64,000 nucleotides of DNA from Ligula intestinalis. Its lineage: Eukaryota > Platyhelminthes > Cestoda > Diphyllobothriidea > Diphyllobothriidae. The notes beneath the pieces are model-generated. The model was given only the letters and a program-made list of their open reading frames with translations. It was not told where the DNA came from and ran no database searches. Shown piece by piece: positions 61,452 to 64,000 of this stretch. The number at the start of each line of letters is the position of its first letter. Position 1 is the first letter of the stretch. The DNA lies in NCBI GenBank assembly GCA_036362985.1, contig JAYGXS010000004.1, forward strand, positions 23,385,507 to 23,449,506, written 5' to 3'. The position numbers and the translations under genes were made by a program.

Positions 61452-61487
61452 AAGATAGAGATTACAGTTACTCACCGACTACCCTTG
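61452..61487 (+). CDS. ODAD4: Weak candidate ODAD4 tail micro-exon (36 nt)
   Basis: Between GTCCTCAATAACAG and GTGAGA, 36 nt in phase 1 encode EDRDYSYSPTTL. The acceptor is poor in pyrimidines. It lies 56 bases after the exon-like segment ending at 61395, a plausible flatworm intron length, but the phases of those two do not match. Confidence 0.3.
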
Positions 61488-62241
61488 GTGAGAACTTGTA
61501 GCGTATAAGTCGTGGATGATATCCATGCTTATAGCGGCACGAACGGACAAAGAAATACTAGATTGCGATCCTTCTGCACGAGATGAGCGTGGCCCTACCT
61601 ATATCTTCTATTCCAAGACGTTAACCAATAATGTGACTGGCCGAAGAGGAAGTGAACATGTTTCAGTCGACTGCCCTCTCGTCGTTTTGTGCTTGTTTTC
61701 TATCTTTTCTCGGAATTATTCCTGCCATGGCAGACAAAACAGGAACAGACTGAAACTTAAAAAATCCCTATACTGAATATGCAAGCAAAACGTAGTTGGC
61801 GTAATCAACTGATGATTATTAAGAAAAACAAAACAGACTCTTAGATTATTGGAAGCCGTAGAGTTTAGCCGAATGACCACAGGGCGTTATTAGCTGGTTA
61901 GCTAAAGTTCACGTGTGTCTGGGGTCTTTTTACAAGGATGGAGGTTCAATCAGTATACTTACATATAAATAATAAAATACTTTCGCTCTTTATGCAGACA
62001 GGGAGCAATATGTATGCCATTTGTTGGTAGCAGGATTAAAGTGTTCGAAAAAACCGGCTATATGTTTTTTAAAAGTGGTCCAACTGATTCCTTAACCTGC
62101 AATGTTCTGACAGTCTAGTTTCAGTGAAAACCGGCGAATTGCATGGGACAAGGTCGAATGTGAAACACCTATTCTTGCTAAGTATGCGTAAGTCGGCGAG
62201 AACTGGACGTGACTAGAGACGCTGGCTGCAAACCTGAGAAT

Positions 62242-62679
62242 TGGCATCTCATTTTAGAGTCAGGCGCAATGTCGAGCATGTTATAATTATACGATTGTGT
62301 ACTGTTCCAATGTTGGAACATTTGCATTATTTTATTTTCACCCCAACTTACTTGAGTTAAGAGAAGATTAGAGGTGTATGATATTGAACTATAAGGGACT
62401 GTCGCCCACTAATATGATTGCAATTTCCGAAGTCAGGACCGAGTGCTTCTGGTTGGGAACTGGCATCTCATTTTAGAGTCAGGCGCAATGTCGAGCATGT
62501 TATAATTATACGATTGTGTACTGTTCCAATGTTGGAACATTTGCATTATTTTATTTTCACCCCAACTTACTTGAGTTAAGAGAAGATTAGAGGTGTATGA
62601 TATTGAACTATAAGGGACTGTCGCCCATTAATATGATTGCAATTTCCGAAGTCAGGACCGAGTGCTTCTGGTTGGGAAC
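62242..62679. repeat. 219-bp tandem duplication (two copies)
   Basis: 62242-62460 and 62461-62679 are almost identical (for example TCGCCCACTAATATG versus TCGCCCATTAATATG). Each unit runs from TGGCATCTCATTTTAGAG to TGCTTCTGGTTGGGAAC. No coding signal; it lies in the tail-exon region. Confidence 0.95.
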
Positions 62680-62921
62680 GCAAATAAATGTTCCTTACCC
62701 TTTGAGCAAGGGGTGCCTGAAGGTTTGCCACTGATATAATTAGGCGAAGTTTATGTTTTTTGGCACGATATAAATACTTATCAGTTAATATTGTGGAGAC
62801 ACTCAACATAAACAGGCTAGCCAACTCGATCTAGTGGTACTAAGCTGTTTAAAAAGGAGGTCTTTAACGCTTATGCGAGTATACCGTTATGGATACGCCA
62901 TTGTTTTCTTTAACTGTTCAG

Positions 62922-62942
62922 GTCCCGCACCTTCGACCATTC
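62922..62942 (+). CDS. ODAD4: Candidate ODAD4 tail micro-exon (21 nt)
   Basis: Very strong acceptor (TTGTTTTCTTTAACTGTTCAG, i.e. TTGTTTTCTTT then AACTGTTCAG) and a consensus donor GTGAGT enclose 21 nt, phase 1 to phase 1, encoding GPAPSTI after the split codon. Confidence 0.55.
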
Positions 62943-63959
62943 GTGAGTGTTCCATGTTCCATGTTAGCTTAATGTTGAAGTGTGGAAGACTTGCTGCACG
63001 AATTTTAAAAACTTCACTAACAATTCATACTCCTGTTTTTCTATGTATGTTATCAAACCACCTACTAGTTATGATGAACCATCTTCCGTTAAATGCTCGA
63101 AATTTGGGATGAACAAGCGATAAAAAAAATTTGCAAACTGCCATTCATTCCGTTTCGTTTGAGGTACTTTGTATATGTGAGCAAAACAATACTGTACGCA
63201 ATAAAATCTATACAGCTTTAAAATGGAAACACAGTTCATCTTCGTTATTTTAACGAGTGAAGTTTACGAATATTCGTATTTTTTCGGGGGCATTTCAAAA
63301 TTTCTCCACCCGAAATATTCTAAAGATGTCACTTTTGTTTTAAGTGCTGATGTGAAATGTTTTAACCTGCAAGTCAGGTGATAAGGGCATAATGGTTAAT
63401 GATAGATGTTAAACTGTTCGCTTAATTGCGATAAAACAGTCCATCAGGCGGAAATTCACTAAGGACAAGATCGTTTTCCACTGAGTATTTTTTTAATGTG
63501 TCTTGATATTTTTCCTCTACGCTCTGTCATTAGGGCGACTTCACCCTTCCGGGCATATATAGCAAAGTTTGGTCCCTTAAACCAAAGACCTAAACCACAT
63601 TTGTACATACCGCACGCATTTTGAACTGCTAAAGTCGAACTTCCGACTCGTCAGCTCAAACATGCTTTACTTCAACAATAGCTTCAGTCTTTTTGAATTT
63701 TCCAAAGCAATCGTCCGAAACTCCCTCTGAGTCCAATTTTTACGCCTTTCTGCCATAAAGCAAAACTCAGAAATCTCTTTGCACGCATGTGTGCCTACAT
63801 AGAAAAGTAAAGAGATCGTTTTATTTTGGTTTTCGATAAAGAGAGTCGAACCGTTCAAAAACCTGCCCAGTCAGTATATATCAAATGTTCCCACATGAAA
63901 ATCAGAAGGTTGTTCATATTCATTATTGTCAATCAGATCATTCAACTCTTTGATTTCAG

Positions 63960-63989
63960 GCTCAAAGTCGTCCAAAGCCAGTGCAGCAG
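63960..63989 (+). CDS. ODAD4: Candidate ODAD4 tail micro-exon (30 nt), related to 57735
   Basis: Acceptor CAACTCTTTGATTTCAG, donor GTATTC, 30 nt in phase 1. After the preceding C it reads RSKSSKASAA, close to GSRMSKTSVP of 57735-57764. The gene continues past the right edge of the window. Confidence 0.6.
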
Positions 63990-64000
63990 GTATTCGTGTT

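Larger units (their letters stand above)
57765..63959. other. ODAD4 tail introns, right block
   Basis: Besides the listed exon candidates, the MITE and the tandem duplication, only short unrecognised frames (for example 58940-59311, 123 codons, no domain). Confidence 0.35.

Noticed and set aside
1..64000. CRISPR arrays, bacterial operons, ribosome binding sites, rRNA genes
   Set aside because: None seen; gene structure with spliced exons and eukaryotic transposons makes a prokaryotic reading untenable.

Overview
The window is animal nuclear DNA, most likely from a parasitic flatworm (cestode or trematode). It is AT-rich and intron-dominated, with no bacterial-style gene packing, and it holds exons of two genes in a sea of decayed transposons. 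The flatworm inference rests on two complete 32- and 34-nt introns, a string of symmetric micro-exons, and the mix of CR1-like LINE, Penelope, Helitron, tc1/mariner MITE and tRNA-derived repeats. The species cannot be fixed from sequence alone.

Gene 1 (minus strand, 17654 down to 4507, continuing past the left edge) is the 5' part of a secreted multi-SRCR protein, best matched by the lysyl oxidase-like 2/3/4 architecture: a signal peptide exon, a complete first SRCR domain over two exons, then a second SRCR domain over two more exons after a 10.2-kb intron. That intron carries a nearly perfect 983-bp foldback (13998-14980). No amine-oxidase domain is inside the window, so enzyme identity is unproven.

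The block 17.7-38.2 kb is mostly intergenic. It holds a broken Penelope-like element (21034-22035), hairpin-bearing Penelope-associated repeats (23.4-25.9 kb), a half mariner MITE (26180-26352), tRNA-like sequences (28.2-28.9 kb), a CR1-like LINE that has lost its reverse transcriptase core (32.8-34.97 kb), a 934-bp repeat and a second LINE fragment (36.3-37.1 kb).

Gene 2 (plus strand, 38211 to beyond 64000) is ODAD4/TTC25, the outer dynein arm docking-complex TPR protein. Eight exons (38211-50470) encode the conserved TPR body. Their junctions are phase-compatible everywhere except between exons 3 and 4, where an exon is missing or exon 4 starts later than the best acceptor. Beyond exon 8, the 3' half of the window contains a run of tiny exon-like units (18, 21, 24, 30, 30 and 60 nt), all multiples of three and all compatible with codon phase 1, separated by kilobase introns. 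I infer that they encode the disordered C-terminal tail. This micro-exon tail is the most unusual signal in the window.

The ODAD4 introns also hold a decayed Helitron (42.7-43.6 kb), a second copy of the 934-bp repeat (44.1-45.0 kb), a 400-N assembly gap whose two edges are identical 47-mers, a 201-bp foldback, a complete 418-bp mariner-type MITE and a 219-bp tandem duplication.
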